Shown one piece after another: positions 1-6,406 of a stretch of 14,774 nt of DNA. The stretch's first letter is position 1, and the number at the start of each line of letters is the position of its first letter. The notes beneath the pieces are model-generated. The model was not told the origin of the DNA. It was given only the letters and a program-made list of their open reading frames with translations, and searched no databases. Position numbers and translations under genes: made by a program. The stretch comes from Baffinella frigidus (lineage: Eukaryota; Cryptophyceae; Cryptomonadales; Baffinellaceae), in contig MU646496.1 of assembly GCA_026770585.1 (NCBI GenBank), positions 607,809 through 622,582 of the forward strand. Reading direction: 5' to 3'.

Positions 1-14
1 GAGGGAGAGAGAGA

Positions 15-58
<44 letters not shown>

Positions 59-76
59 TAGATAGATAGAGAGAGA

Positions 77-118
<42 letters not shown>

Positions 119-119
119 T

Positions 120-167
<48 letters not shown>

Positions 168-170
168 CAA
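1..170. repeat. GA microsatellite with GCGC interruptions
   Basis: Nearly pure (GA)n on the plus strand, broken by GATA and GCGCGC runs. It continues off the left edge. It abuts the left arm of the inverted repeat at 162-256, and the right arm likewise abuts a (CT)n tract, so the microsatellite belongs to the repeated unit. Reading frames through it are low-complexity artefacts. Confidence 0.95.
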
Positions 171-256
171 GCGACCTGGGCGAGAGCTTGGGCGATGGCG
201 GCGCGGTGCTTCTCGGGCACTACTACACGGTCGTATATCAGCGTAATGTCCGCACG
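162..256 (-). repeat. Left arm of 1.9-kb-spaced inverted repeat
   Basis: The reverse complement matches 2127-2222 with only scattered mismatches, and similarity continues weakly into the neighbouring poly-G/poly-A tract. On the minus strand both arms read as one open frame, ending in a segment like LYDRVVVPEKHRAAIAQAL; most differences between arms are silent or conservative. That segment loosely resembles the zinc-binding lead-in of Ty3/gypsy-type integrases, so it may be a retroelement remnant. The length is too short to be sure, and the coding reading is an inference. Confidence 0.6.
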
Positions 257-265
257 TCTGCGCAG

Positions 266-345
266 GGAGGGGGGGGGGTCAGTCCGCGAGAAAAAAAAGA
301 CGAGGGGGGTCAGGCAGTGTACCAGAAAAAAAAGCACGGGGGGGA
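266..345. repeat. Poly-G/poly-A tandem repeat, two units
   Basis: Two imperfect units of about 40 bp, each with a G run, then GTCAG, then a run of eight A. It lies just inside the left inverted-repeat arm. A comparable C-run/A-run is present inside the right arm at 2104-2122. No gene is seen from here to about 470. Confidence 0.7.
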
Positions 346-477
346 AACAGACAAGTGGAGTCAGTTGTCTCCAGGTTTTCCGGGTACACGGCCTTGCGTC
401 CCACCACTCTTGACTGACCAGGTTCGCTGGAATTAAGATCAGTATTGCCAACTGCGGCGTGCTGGTAAGCAGATTCT

Positions 478-1060
478 CTGGCAAGAAGAGGCTCGCAACC
501 TGTTTCTGGAAGCGTCCCGAAACGCTGCTGCGCGCCTGGTGGTGGTGGAGGAGGGGGGCAGGGTTCCCGAGTGTAACCACGCCGGTATTGATGCCAACAT
601 GGCCAGCATGGCTGCTGGCAAGAAGAGGTTCAAAACCTGTTGCGCGAGGTGTCTTCATCCTCGTCGCCGAGGACGATGTTGTCGATGGGTTTGTGCGAGG
701 AGTGTTGGCCATGCTGGCACTAATAATGGTGATGTTACAGTCGGGGCGTGCGGGCTGCTGGCAATCAGAGGCTCAAAACCTGTTTCTGGAAGCGTCTTCA
801 TTCTCATCGCCGAGCACGATGTTGTCGATGGGTTTGCGCGAGGAGTGCGCAAAGTTGACAGAGTTGTGGGTGAGTTGACTTTGAAAAAGGCCAATTTGAT
901 ACACAGGCCATCGTCGCGTGGTGGCAGCTGGCAATCAGAGGCTCAAAACCTGTTTCGGGAAGCGTCCTCATCCTCATCGCCGAGGACGATGTTGTCGATG
1001 GGTTGGCGCGATGAGTGCCAGGCCACATCGATGCTGTCTCGCGCCACCTGCAGGATTTAT
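478..1060 (+). repeat. Degenerate ~90-bp repeat array, possibly coding
   Basis: Four copies begin near 478, 614, 758 and 928 with CTGGCAA then (A/C)AGAGGCTCAAAACCTG; copies 2-4 also share ACGATGTTGTCGATGGG. Copy 1 then diverges. In one frame all four copies are open and read QEEARNLF, QEEVQNLL, QSEAQNLF and QSEAQNLF, continuing in copies 2-4 as SSSSSP-RTMLSMG. Copy 1 continues into a protein-like stretch, ARLVVVEEGGRVPECNHAG. I do not recognise the family. The spacing between copies breaks the frame, so this looks like an exon or repeat duplicated and decayed rather than a working gene. Confidence 0.55.
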
Positions 1061-1072
1061 GGCCGCAACCCC

Positions 1073-1122
1073 GCCCCTCAGCTGGCCCCGCCCCGTGCCC
1101 CTCAGCTGGCCCCGCCCCGTGT
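1073..1122 (+). repeat. 22-bp tandem repeat, about two units
   Basis: CCCCTCAGCTGGCCCCGCCC repeats with a short GTG joint. It is embedded in the larger array of degenerate repeats and has no evident function. Confidence 0.75.
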
Positions 1123-1529
1123 TTCCGCGCATGTAATCCACTGTTACTTCTTAAGTTAACAGAGGTTCCACTTTTGCTTTGAGACGTTCCACTCTCGACT
1201 TTTGTCTCGGTGGGCCGCGCTCATGTAACCAGGGAGTGTGTTGGTGTCTGCAGGGTTGAGGGGTTTGGGGCGTTTCGCCACGTTGATGCTGCCTCGCACC
1301 ACCGCCGCAACCCACTCCCCTTGGCTACATGAGCCGAAACACGCAGCAAGTCCTCACGTCCGCGCGCCCCCCTCCTCCTGTTCTCTCTCTCTCTGTGTCC
1401 CCCTCCCTCCCCCTCCCTCTTCCGCGCGGCACCCGCAGGATGTCGGGCGTCGGGTGTTTCGAAACACACGCACCACGCCCCTCGCAATCGGGCAGATGGG
1501 ACGATGTTGTCGATGGGTTTGCGCGAAGA

Positions 1530-1678
1530 CTAGCTCTGTTCCACTTGATTTCGTCTCATCATTAAAAACATTTAGCCGGTATAATTAGTTTTAAAGGAGG
1601 ATCTCCAGTACAAATCAACTGTCCATCTACGGCTAAATGTTTTTAATGATGCGACGAAATCAAGTGGGACAGAGCTAG
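1530..1678. mobile_element. MITE, 149 bp, GAAGA target duplication
   Basis: Terminal inverted repeats of about 49 bp (1530-1578 and 1630-1678) start CTAGCTCTG and end CAGAGCTAG, with few mismatches. Exact 5-bp direct repeats GAAGA flank the element at 1525-1529 and 1679-1683, as expected of a target-site duplication. The roughly 50-bp centre has no coding capacity. It sits between two copies of a local repeat. The near-identity of the arms suggests fairly recent insertion or selection on the hairpin. No transposase is in the window; the superfamily is undetermined. Confidence 0.85.
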
Positions 1679-1763
1679 GAAGAGTTCGGGCAGATGGGAC
1701 GATGTTGTCGATGGGTGAGCGCGAGGAGTGCCAGGCTACGTCGATGCTGTCGCGCGCCACCTG

Positions 1764-1845
1764 TGTGAGGACCGGGTCCGGGATGGGCCCGCCTCAGGGG
1801 AAAAGGGCTCCAAGGGTGAGTCCTATATCCCGGTCCTCACAACCT
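1764..1845. repeat. Imperfect hairpin GTGAGGACCGG / CCGGTCCTCAC
   Basis: TGTGAGGACCGGG at 1763-1775 is answered by CCGGTCCTCACA at 1830-1841, with a 4-base gap in the right arm. It could be the remains of another foldback element. No flanking duplication is visible. Confidence 0.5.
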
Positions 1846-1925
1846 GCAGGATTTCGGGTGAATACATCCTGCAGGATTTAATGATGAAAAATCCTGCAGG
1901 ATTCAATAAAATCTTGCAGGATTTG
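1842..1925. repeat. Cluster of AATCCTGCAGGATT palindromes
   Basis: Four copies of (A)NCCTGCAGGATT, one with TTGCAGG, are spaced about 22-24 bp apart; a fifth isolated copy lies at 1047-1058. The best copies are self-complementary over 14-16 bases. The regular spacing suggests either a minisatellite or a cluster of dyad protein-binding sites; nothing in the sequence separates these. Confidence 0.7.
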
Positions 1926-2126
1926 TTTAAGTTGAGGGTTTCGGGTGTCTGCAGGGTTGAGGGGTGGGGGGGGTTTGCCACGTCGATGCTGTCGCTCGCC
2001 ACCTGCACCGAAACACACACCCATCGGCCATATCAACTAAACCACGCGGCAGGCCCAACCCCTCGGTCACGTCAACTCTTCCATCCACTGCGTCGTGTCA
2101 CGACCCCCCCCCCAAAAAAAAACAGG

Positions 2127-2216
2127 CGTGCGGACATAACGCTGCTATACGACCGTGTAGTGGTGCCCGAGAAACACCGCGCCGCCATCGCCCAAGCTCT
2201 CGTTCAGGTCTCTTGC

Positions 2217-2222
<6 letters not shown>
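2127..2222 (+). repeat. Right arm of inverted repeat, coding-like
   Basis: Plus-strand counterpart of 162-256. It encodes the open segment RADITLLYDRVVVPEKHRAA and then runs into CT-rich DNA. The last ~30 bp (CGCCCAAGCTCTCGTTCAGG) recur at 2306-2332 on the far side of the CT tract. Possible integrase-type retroelement remnant, low confidence; otherwise an unknown exon followed by a pyrimidine-rich intron. Confidence 0.55.
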
Positions 2223-2263
<41 letters not shown>

Positions 2264-2266
2264 CTC

Positions 2267-2306
<40 letters not shown>
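2214..2306. repeat. CT microsatellite
   Basis: Nearly pure (CT)n with a central TATCCCTCTTCC interruption, bounded by direct copies of a CGCCCAAGCTCTCGT motif. It mirrors the GA tract at the left edge. 2333-2457 holds no recognisable feature. Confidence 0.95.
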
Positions 2307-2308
<2 letters not shown>

Positions 2309-2457
2309 CCAAGCTCTCGTGCAGGTCTCTTGCCCTTTCCTCCATCGATTTCGCTCTCCGACGCATCAAACACTAAGCAAGAATTGGCGGTGGTAGACTC
2401 GCGAGCAAGCATATCACGGAGGACGCCTGTGTCACGCAGCATGCTTGTCACAAGGAC

Positions 2458-2605
2458 TTTCATCTCGAAAGATAACTGAATCAGTTCCCTAATACGCGTT
2501 TCTCATTTAATTAGGACGCCTAATTAAGTTAACTATGCCCTAACTAATTTCTCCTATTCAACCTCCTATTGAAATGGAACTGATTCAGTTATCTTCCGAG
2601 ATAAA
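2458..2605 (-). mobile_element. Foldback element family A, copy 1 (148 bp)
   Basis: Ends TTTCATCTCGAAAGATAAC and GTTATCTTCCGAGATAAA form imperfect terminal inverted repeats. The interior (GGCCTCCTAATTA-type and CCCTAACTAATTTCTCC) matches, in reverse orientation, 13704-13849 and the two longer copies at 2590-3060. Length agrees within 2 bp with the 13.7-kb copy, which supports these as the true ends. No target duplication could be read. Confidence 0.75.
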
Positions 2606-3062
2606 CTTGGTCGGCAAGGCACCTGGTAGTGGTAGGCGAGACAGTGCGCGACAAGCTCGGCGCGTTTCTTTTCAATGGGAGGTTGAATACGGGAAATTAG
2701 TTAGGGCATAGTAAATCTAATTAGGCCTCCTAATTAAATGAAATCACGAATTAGGGAACTGATTCAGTTATTGTAGAATTCGGGTTGGCTTGGATTTTCC
2801 GAGGGTCGGGTCGGGCAGAAATCTGACGAAAATCGTTTTTGCCGACCCGACCCCGAATCCAAGCCAACCCGAATTCTACAATATCTTTCGAGTTGAACTT
2901 GGTCGGCAAGGCACCTGATAATGGTAAGCGAGAGAGTGAGAGACGATTCCCAACTTCGGTTGAATAGGAGAAATCAGTGAGAGCGTAGTAAATCTAATTA
3001 GGCCTCCTAATTAAATGAAATCGCTAATTAGAGAACTGGTTCAGCTATCTTTCGAGACGAAC
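2590..3062 (+). repeat. Family A copies 2 and 3 with extra 50-bp unit
   Basis: Two further plus-oriented copies share GGCATAGTAAATCTAATTAG or a close variant, GGCCTCCTAATTAAATGAAAT, and ends like AACTGATTCAGTTATCTTTCGAG. Each carries an added unit near ACTTGGTCGGCAAGGCACC after its left end (2605-2660 and 2895-2945). Copy 2 is interrupted near its right end by the TA-flanked element at 2771-2881. Copies overlap at their shared termini, giving a chained array. Confidence 0.7.
2771..2881. mobile_element. MITE with TA target duplication, nested
   Basis: Perfect 26-bp terminal inverted repeats (2771-2796 and 2856-2881) start TTGTAGAATTCGGGTTGG. The dinucleotide TA lies on both sides (2769-2770 and 2882-2883). 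Removing element plus one TA restores CAGTTATCTTTCGAG, the sequence found intact in sister copies, which confirms the insertion. Inner arms GGGTCGGGTCGGGCA / TGCCGACCCGACCC extend the hairpin. TA duplication suggests the Tc1/mariner (Stowaway-like) class. No coding capacity. Confidence 0.9.
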
Positions 3063-3250
3063 TTGGTAGGTGAGAAACCTAGTAGTGGTAGGCGAGAGAG
3101 CGACAAGCTCAGTTGGTAGACGAGAGAGTACACGACAAGCTCAGTGCGAAGGCACATTAATTTCCTCTTCGGATAGCGGTGATTTATTCATAGCATTTGG
3201 TCGGCACCTGGTAGTGGTAGGCGAGAGAGTGCGCGACGAGCTCGGCGCGC
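3059..3250 (+). repeat. GGTAGTGGTAGGCGAGAGAG repeat, more units
   Basis: Units like those in family A copies 2 and 3 recur at 3060-3110, 3112-3145 (partial) and 3196-3250. Downstream to about 3325 one frame reads ERVRDELGALLREHC then RDRLRRPLLQRGSEL, which looks protein-like but has no recognisable domain, start or splice sites. I do not call a gene. Confidence 0.6.
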
Positions 3251-3392
3251 TGCTGCGAGAGCATTGTCGCGATCGGCTCCGGCGCCCCTTGCTGCAAAGA
3301 GGATCAGAACTCAGCACTCAGATCGGGTGGGGGGGGGCGGATTTTAATGAACTGTCAAACACGACATTTCATAATGAATTTCAGATTCCCCC

Positions 3393-3585
3393 TACCACCA
3401 ACCCTCACGGCCTGGGCAAATCGGGAAAATGGCTCCAAAATCCCCTTGGATGAAGCCGGATTCCGGCGTCGGTTGTTTTTAAAAACGCCCGAATCATGAT
3501 CACAGCAGGGTGTTTGGAGTTTTTAAACTGCTTTGAACACAAGTCGGAAATCATCGATTTGTCCAGGCTGTAAGGGTTGGTGGTA
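3393..3585. mobile_element. Foldback element family B, copy 1
   Basis: Terminal inverted repeats of about 29 bp: CCACCAACCCTCACGGCCTG at the left and CAGGCTGTAAGGGTTGGTGG at the right, flanked on both sides by TA, which may be a target duplication or part of the arms. GGGAAAATGGCTCCAAAATC and AAATCG near the left arm also occur, inverted, in the copy at 5611-5761. Non-coding. Confidence 0.75.
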
Positions 3586-3599
3586 AGAAGCAGCCTACG

Positions 3600-3656
3600 G
3601 AGGCAAACCTGGGCGTGACCGTCGACGCGCACGCGAAGCGCGTTAGGTTGCCGCCG
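3600..3656 (-). pseudogene. OmpA-like exon fragment, copy iv
   Basis: The minus strand reads ALLRRQPNALRVRVDGHAQ, the same exon as at 3780-3875 and 3975-4095. The homology ends upstream at the foldback DNA starting near 3657 and downstream at a CCCAG/GTTTGC junction, which fits an exon end at a splice donor. Only the C-terminal part of the exon is left, so a decayed gene fragment is likely. Confidence 0.5.
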
Positions 3657-3659
3657 CAG

Positions 3660-3752
3660 CAGCGCTGTAGGCCGTAGGGCCCCTAGGACCTAATGTTTCA
3701 TAGGACAGCCCCTAGGGCCCTACGGCCTACCGTAGGCGATACCGTAGGCTCA
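3660..3752. repeat. Foldback with CCCTACGG core motif
   Basis: GTAGGCCGTAGGGCCCCTAGG at 3668-3688 is the inverted partner of CCCTAGGGCCCTACGGCCTA from 3711, with a further ACCGTAGGC copy to 3752. It interrupts the OmpA-like exon series and shares its core with several other foldback elements in the window. Confidence 0.65.
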
Positions 3753-3779
3753 ACTGCCCGGTTTCTCGACGTTAACCCG

Positions 3780-3887
3780 ATTAACCTGGGTGTGTCCGTC
3801 GACGCGCACGCGGAGCGCGTCAGGGTGGCGTCGCAGGAGGGCGGCCGCCTCCCTCCAGCATACCGCGCGCCTCCTCCGGCACCTCCT
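3780..3887 (-). pseudogene. OmpA-like exon, copy iii, frameshifted
   Basis: The minus strand encodes EEVPEEARGML, then after an extra G in a GGAGGGAGG run shifts frame to AAALLRRHPDALRVRVDGHTQ. Its 3' end again stops matching sister copies exactly at CCCAG/GT. The frameshift indicates a pseudogene. Family reasoning is given under copy ii. Confidence 0.55.
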
Positions 3888-3960
3888 CCCATAAATACAC
3901 TCGACACGGTCCCATAAATACACTCGAAACGGCAAGCTCGTCCCATAAATACACTCGAAG
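3888..3960. repeat. CCCATAAATACACTCGA repeat, three copies
   Basis: Direct copies start at 3888, 3911 and 3943 with different short spacers. They lie between OmpA-like exon copies ii and iii. On the minus strand each reads FECIYG or VECIYG, but this is more likely a minisatellite than a protein repeat. Confidence 0.85.
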
Positions 3961-4098
3961 CCGCCGACCTGGGTGTGGCCGTCGACGCGCACGCGGAGCG
4001 CATCAGGGTGGCGCCGCAGGAGGGCGACCGCCTCCTCCATCATGCCGCGCGCCTCTGCCGGCACCTCCTCGATTGACAAACACGCGAACCTGCGGCCA
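3960..4098 (-). pseudogene. OmpA-like domain exon, copy ii (best copy)
   Basis: The minus strand from about 4098 reads VGRRFACLSIEEVPAEARGM, then MEEAVALLRRHPDALRVRVD and GHTQ. The order of a PxxA start, an amphipathic helix ending in ALL-RRHP, and a strand RVRVDGHT matches the first half of the OmpA/MotB C-terminal peptidoglycan-binding domain, whose hallmark is (V)xGHTD. Here Q replaces the Asp after GHT, which is a ligand contact in bacterial members. Identity with copies iii and iv stops at CAG/GT, consistent with a splice donor; the upstream end may be an acceptor at CCGCAG/GTT. No complete gene is present. Homology is by eye; duplicated orphan exon or pseudogene are both possible. Confidence 0.5.
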
Positions 4099-4146
4099 AC
4101 ACAGTGTGTTTATCCGGGGGAAACCTATTTTTCTTTCATGTGATTC

Positions 4147-4214
4147 CAATGAAAATTACTACACGAGTGTTTTAATATTACTAGTCAGAACGAATTGTGT
4201 AGTAATTTTCATTG
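4147..4214. mobile_element. Short foldback element, 68 bp
   Basis: Perfect 18-bp terminal inverted repeats (CAATGAAAATTACTACAC) around a 32-bp AT-rich centre. It lies immediately after the break in OmpA-like copy i and supplies the in-frame stop there. No target duplication is evident. Confidence 0.75.
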
Positions 4215-4324
4215 CCGTCGAATGCGGCCGCGCAGGAACGCGGCCGCCTCCTCCAGCATGCCGCGCGCATCTGCCGGCACCTCCTCGATCGACAGACACG
4301 CGAACCTACGGCCAACAGAGTGTG
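4215..4324 (-). pseudogene. OmpA-like exon, copy i, cut by foldback
   Basis: The minus strand reads VGRRFACLSIEEVPADARGM then LEEAAAFLRGRIRRQ and a TGA at the edge of the foldback element at 4147-4214. The first 28 or so residues match copy ii closely; the HPDALRVRVDGHT part is missing. The break point coincides with the element, so the insertion, or a deletion linked to it, probably truncated the exon. Confidence 0.5.
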
Positions 4325-4420
4325 TGAAGGATAAACCATAAACCATAAACCGTAAGACATAAGCGTGTGTGAAGGATAAACCATAAAAAGCGTGTGTGAA
4401 GGATCAATCATGAACCATAA
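4318..4420. repeat. GCGTGTGTGAAGGATAAACC repeat
   Basis: Three copies of GTGTGTGAAGGAT followed by AAACCATAAA-like DNA start near 4321, 4366 and 4391. The ACCATAAACC parts resemble a degenerate telomere unit. No gene seen. Confidence 0.75.
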
Positions 4421-4458
4421 GCCCCCCCACCGTGAGTTAAGGACGCCTCCACTAATTT

Positions 4459-4617
4459 CACTCGGAGTCAGAACATTTCGCCTAAGTCAACTCCCCCTGA
4501 AAGCCAGCGCCTTAAGTCAAATGCCGTCCATAGTGGCCAGGTCCATCTAAACGAAAACAGGGGAAAGTTGACTTAGGTGAGCTGGTTGACTTAGCTGAAA
4601 TCTTGTGGCTCAGAGTG
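4459..4617 (+). mobile_element. MITE family C, copy 1, AATTT duplication
   Basis: 159 bp, ends CACTCGGAGTC and GGCTCAGAGTG, with subterminal inverted GTTGACTTAG / CTAAGTCAAC blocks. Exact AATTT duplications lie at 4454-4458 and 4618-4622. The copy at 13481-13639 is the same length, about 85% identical by eye, and has its own different duplication (CAGTT), so ends and duplication length are secure. Non-coding, so non-autonomous. Confidence 0.92.
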
Positions 4618-4750
4618 AATTTAAGGATGCATCGTGGTAACTAGGCACGCCGGGCATGCCCTGGGGTGTTGGCGTGGTGAGGAGGCAGGGAGTCGCGCAC
4701 GTCTGTAGGGGTGCGCATGGTGCGCACGGGGCGCTGCCGCCATGACACAA

Positions 4751-4892
4751 CCACCAGCCCTCCCAAGTGGCTCAAAACGTGCCCTGGAAGGTCTTCGAAT
4801 TTACCTTGCATCGGGGTCGGATCCGACCCCGATGTCAAGGTAAATCGAAACAAATCCAGAGCACTATTTGAGCCACCTCCAAGGGCTAGTGG
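4751..4892. mobile_element. Long foldback with BamHI-centred palindrome
   Basis: Arms run from CCACCAGCCCT to AGGGCTAGTGG. Nested matches include GTGGCTCAAA / TTTGAGCCAC, TTTACCTTG / CAAGGTAAA and a perfect 24-bp palindrome at 4817-4840 centred on GGATCC. The whole 142 bp can fold into one hairpin. No target duplication is visible. 4623-4750 has no recognisable feature. Confidence 0.75.
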
Positions 4893-5054
4893 ACCGCCCC
4901 GTACCTCTCTGGGTCTTCATACGTTCAATTCAGCATCTTTCGTGGAAGCATGAGAGCATCGCATGCACTCGCCCCGCCCCCCACTGCACACCAGTCGTCG
5001 TCCAATCCGGCATCACCTCTATGGGGAAACGACCTTTCGACGTTCTCAGCGGGA

Positions 5055-5159
5055 TACCCCTTAAGTGACCAGCAGGCTCATACGCCCTACCGTAGGGCCC
5101 TAGGACCTGCCTAGGACCTCTTGCGGGTCAATTTTGACCGGCTGGGCACTTGAGGGATA
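5055..5159 (+). mobile_element. Foldback family D, copy 1
   Basis: Imperfect ends CCCCTTAAGTGACCAG and CTGGGCACTTGAGGG. The interior, from GGCTCATACGCCCTAC to CCTAGGACCTGCCTAGGACC, is nearly identical to 8396-8500. Unlike that copy, it has no flanking duplication that I can find, so it may be an older insertion or has been moved by recombination. 4893-5054 is unassigned. Confidence 0.75.
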
Positions 5160-5224
5160 TTCTCCCTACACTGGGGTGGTCCAATCCGCATCAGCTCTAG
5201 GGGACGACGCCATTGACTTTGTCA

Positions 5225-5383
5225 GCTTGGGGGGGAAACACGGTTTACTAAATCGTGAAACACGAACGCTGTACGCCAGGTGGACAGGTGGGACGAGACG
5301 TGAGGGCTCTGGCAGCCCAGAACCACCCAGAGGGTGGGTGGAGAAAGAACATCTCGTCCACTAGAACGAGCCAACTACGCCAC
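5225..5383 (-). repeat. tRNA-Leu-like SINE candidate, copy 1
   Basis: Matches 9386-9536 along its length. On the minus strand (5383 to 5295) it has an A-box-like CGTTCTAGTGG, a paired arm CCACCC/GGGTGG where a class II tRNA has its variable arm, and a GGGC...GCCC arm in the T-arm place. The second copy is the better tRNA match. It is not a functional tRNA because the acceptor stem and anticodon loop are not intact. tRNA-derived SINE or tRNA pseudogene repeat is an inference. Confidence 0.4.
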
Positions 5384-5522
5384 GGGCTTCCAATCCCAGT
5401 GCCTCCGGGTCTCCCTACAACGGATGTGTACCGCAAACGTCTAGCTCTGTCTCACGCGGGTTGGCCGACTATTTATAAGTGGACATGCTGGGTGTGCGGT
5501 ACAAATTCTCCCTACAGTGGGG

Positions 5523-5845
5523 TGGGGGGGGTACTCGAAGTGGACCACCCTGGCGCGCGGCTTCGACGAGGTCAGGTGCCTGCCATCACACCACCCCGCC
5601 TCCCTACAGTCCACCAACTCTCATGGGAGGACCAAATCGTCGATTTTCAGACCTCAGATTTACCCGGCACTGGCCGGCAGGGGGGGGCAGATTTGACTGC
5701 TCTGTCGAAGGGAAATGGCTCCAAACACTCGTCGATTTGGTCCGACCGTGAAGGTTGGTGGGTGGGGTGGGGGGGGTACTCGAAGTGGACCACCCAGGCG
5801 CGCGGCTTCGATGAGGCCAGGTGCCTGCCATCACACCACCCCGCC
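5523..5845 (-). repeat. 76-bp duplicated block, coding-like on minus strand
   Basis: Copies at 5523-5600 and 5770-5845 differ at a few positions. The minus strand of both is open and reads GRHLASSKPRAWVVHFEYP and GRHLTSSKPRARVVHFEYP. I do not recognise the protein. The two copies flank the family B element at 5611-5761. They could be duplicated exon fragments; no complete gene can be assembled. Confidence 0.5.
5611..5761. mobile_element. Foldback element family B, copy 2
   Basis: Ends CCACCAACTCTC and GAAGGTTGGTGG, with inner GGACCAAATCG / CGATTTGGTCC. The right half, with GGGAAATGGCTCCAAA, matches the inverted left half of 3393-3585. No TA or other duplication is seen at this site. Confidence 0.7.
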
Positions 5846-5887
5846 GCTCAGACCACCCCACACCACTTCAACGAGCGCTCACACCAG

Positions 5888-6094
5888 CCCACCAGCAACC
5901 CGTTGCAGCCTTTAACCGGATCGGGTACTGTAGTAATTTTCAGCTAAACCGAAGAAATCTCTTCGGTATCTCCCGTCAGCAATTCGAGGTCCCTAGGGTT
6001 TCCTACCGTAGGGTCATAGGAAAGATGTTTTTTCCAAATCAAATACCCGAATCCTTGGAGGATCCGGTAAAAGCTGCTACGGGTTGCTGGTGGG
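5888..6094 (-). mobile_element. Foldback family E, copy 1 (207 bp)
   Basis: Ends CCCACCAGCAACCCGTTGCA and GCTACGGGTTGCTGGTGGG are about 35-bp terminal inverted repeats. Reverse-complemented it aligns end to end with 10507-10714, sharing TGACCCTACGGTAGG-type core, TTGCTGACGGG and GCTGAAAATYACT. Direct repeats of CGCTCACACCAGCCCA-containing DNA lie near 5877-5892 and 6188-6203. The host site is a degenerate CACCACCCC-rich tract (5846-6240) without a gene. Confidence 0.85.
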
Positions 6095-6239
6095 TACACA
6101 CCGCCTGCAGACCATCGCACCACCCCGCCTCAGGCCATTCCGCCGCCCCTCCTCACTCTCACACCACCCCGCACCACACCAACCAGCGCTCACACCAGCC
6201 CACACCACCAGACACGCCAACCCACACAACGCGACCCCT

Positions 6240-6275
6240 CGCATGAAAAATCTTCACGTGAAAAATCTTCAGAGC
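6240..6275. repeat. Direct repeat ATGAAAAATCTTCA / GTGAAAAATCTTCA
   Basis: Two adjacent 16-17 bp copies downstream of the F-box-like gene, on its 3' side. Could lie in the 3' untranslated region; no function can be read from sequence. Confidence 0.5.
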
Positions 6276-6406
6276 TTCGAGCAGTGGAAGATCCAAAGAT
6301 CCGAACGGAGACGCGGAGAGAAGCAGGGGCGAATGCAGCAGTGGGGGGTGGTTTTCGAGATTCAGGAGATTCGGGTTTCGAGTACAGCCACCAGCCAAGC
6401 GTAGTC

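Larger units (their letters stand above)
1021..2006. repeat. Dispersed 30-bp repeat, four copies
   Basis: A unit close to GCCACGTCGATGCTGTCGCG followed by CCACCTG occurs at 1021-1052, 1275-1302, 1736-1764 and 1977-2006. The second and fourth copies also share about 40 bp upstream (GTGTCTGCAGGGTTGAGGGG). A block with GGGCAGATGGGACGATG occurs at 1490-1520 and 1688-1718, on both sides of the small transposon. I found no convincing gene in 1060-2120; the open frames there run through repeats. Confidence 0.75.

Noticed and set aside
758-960. Minus-strand TGFEPL peptides suggesting a tRNA gene in the 90-bp repeat
   Set aside because: GGTTTTGAGCC only vaguely resembles a T loop; no A box, acceptor stem or anticodon arm could be placed.
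1842-1925. CRISPR-like spacing of short palindromes
   Set aside because: Repeats are too short and spacers only about 8-10 bp; eukaryotic context.
1728-2479. Long open frames (222 and 171 codons) across the CT tract
   Set aside because: They exist because CT repeats lack stops; most of the product is S-L repeats, with only the VVVPEKHRAA segment of interest.
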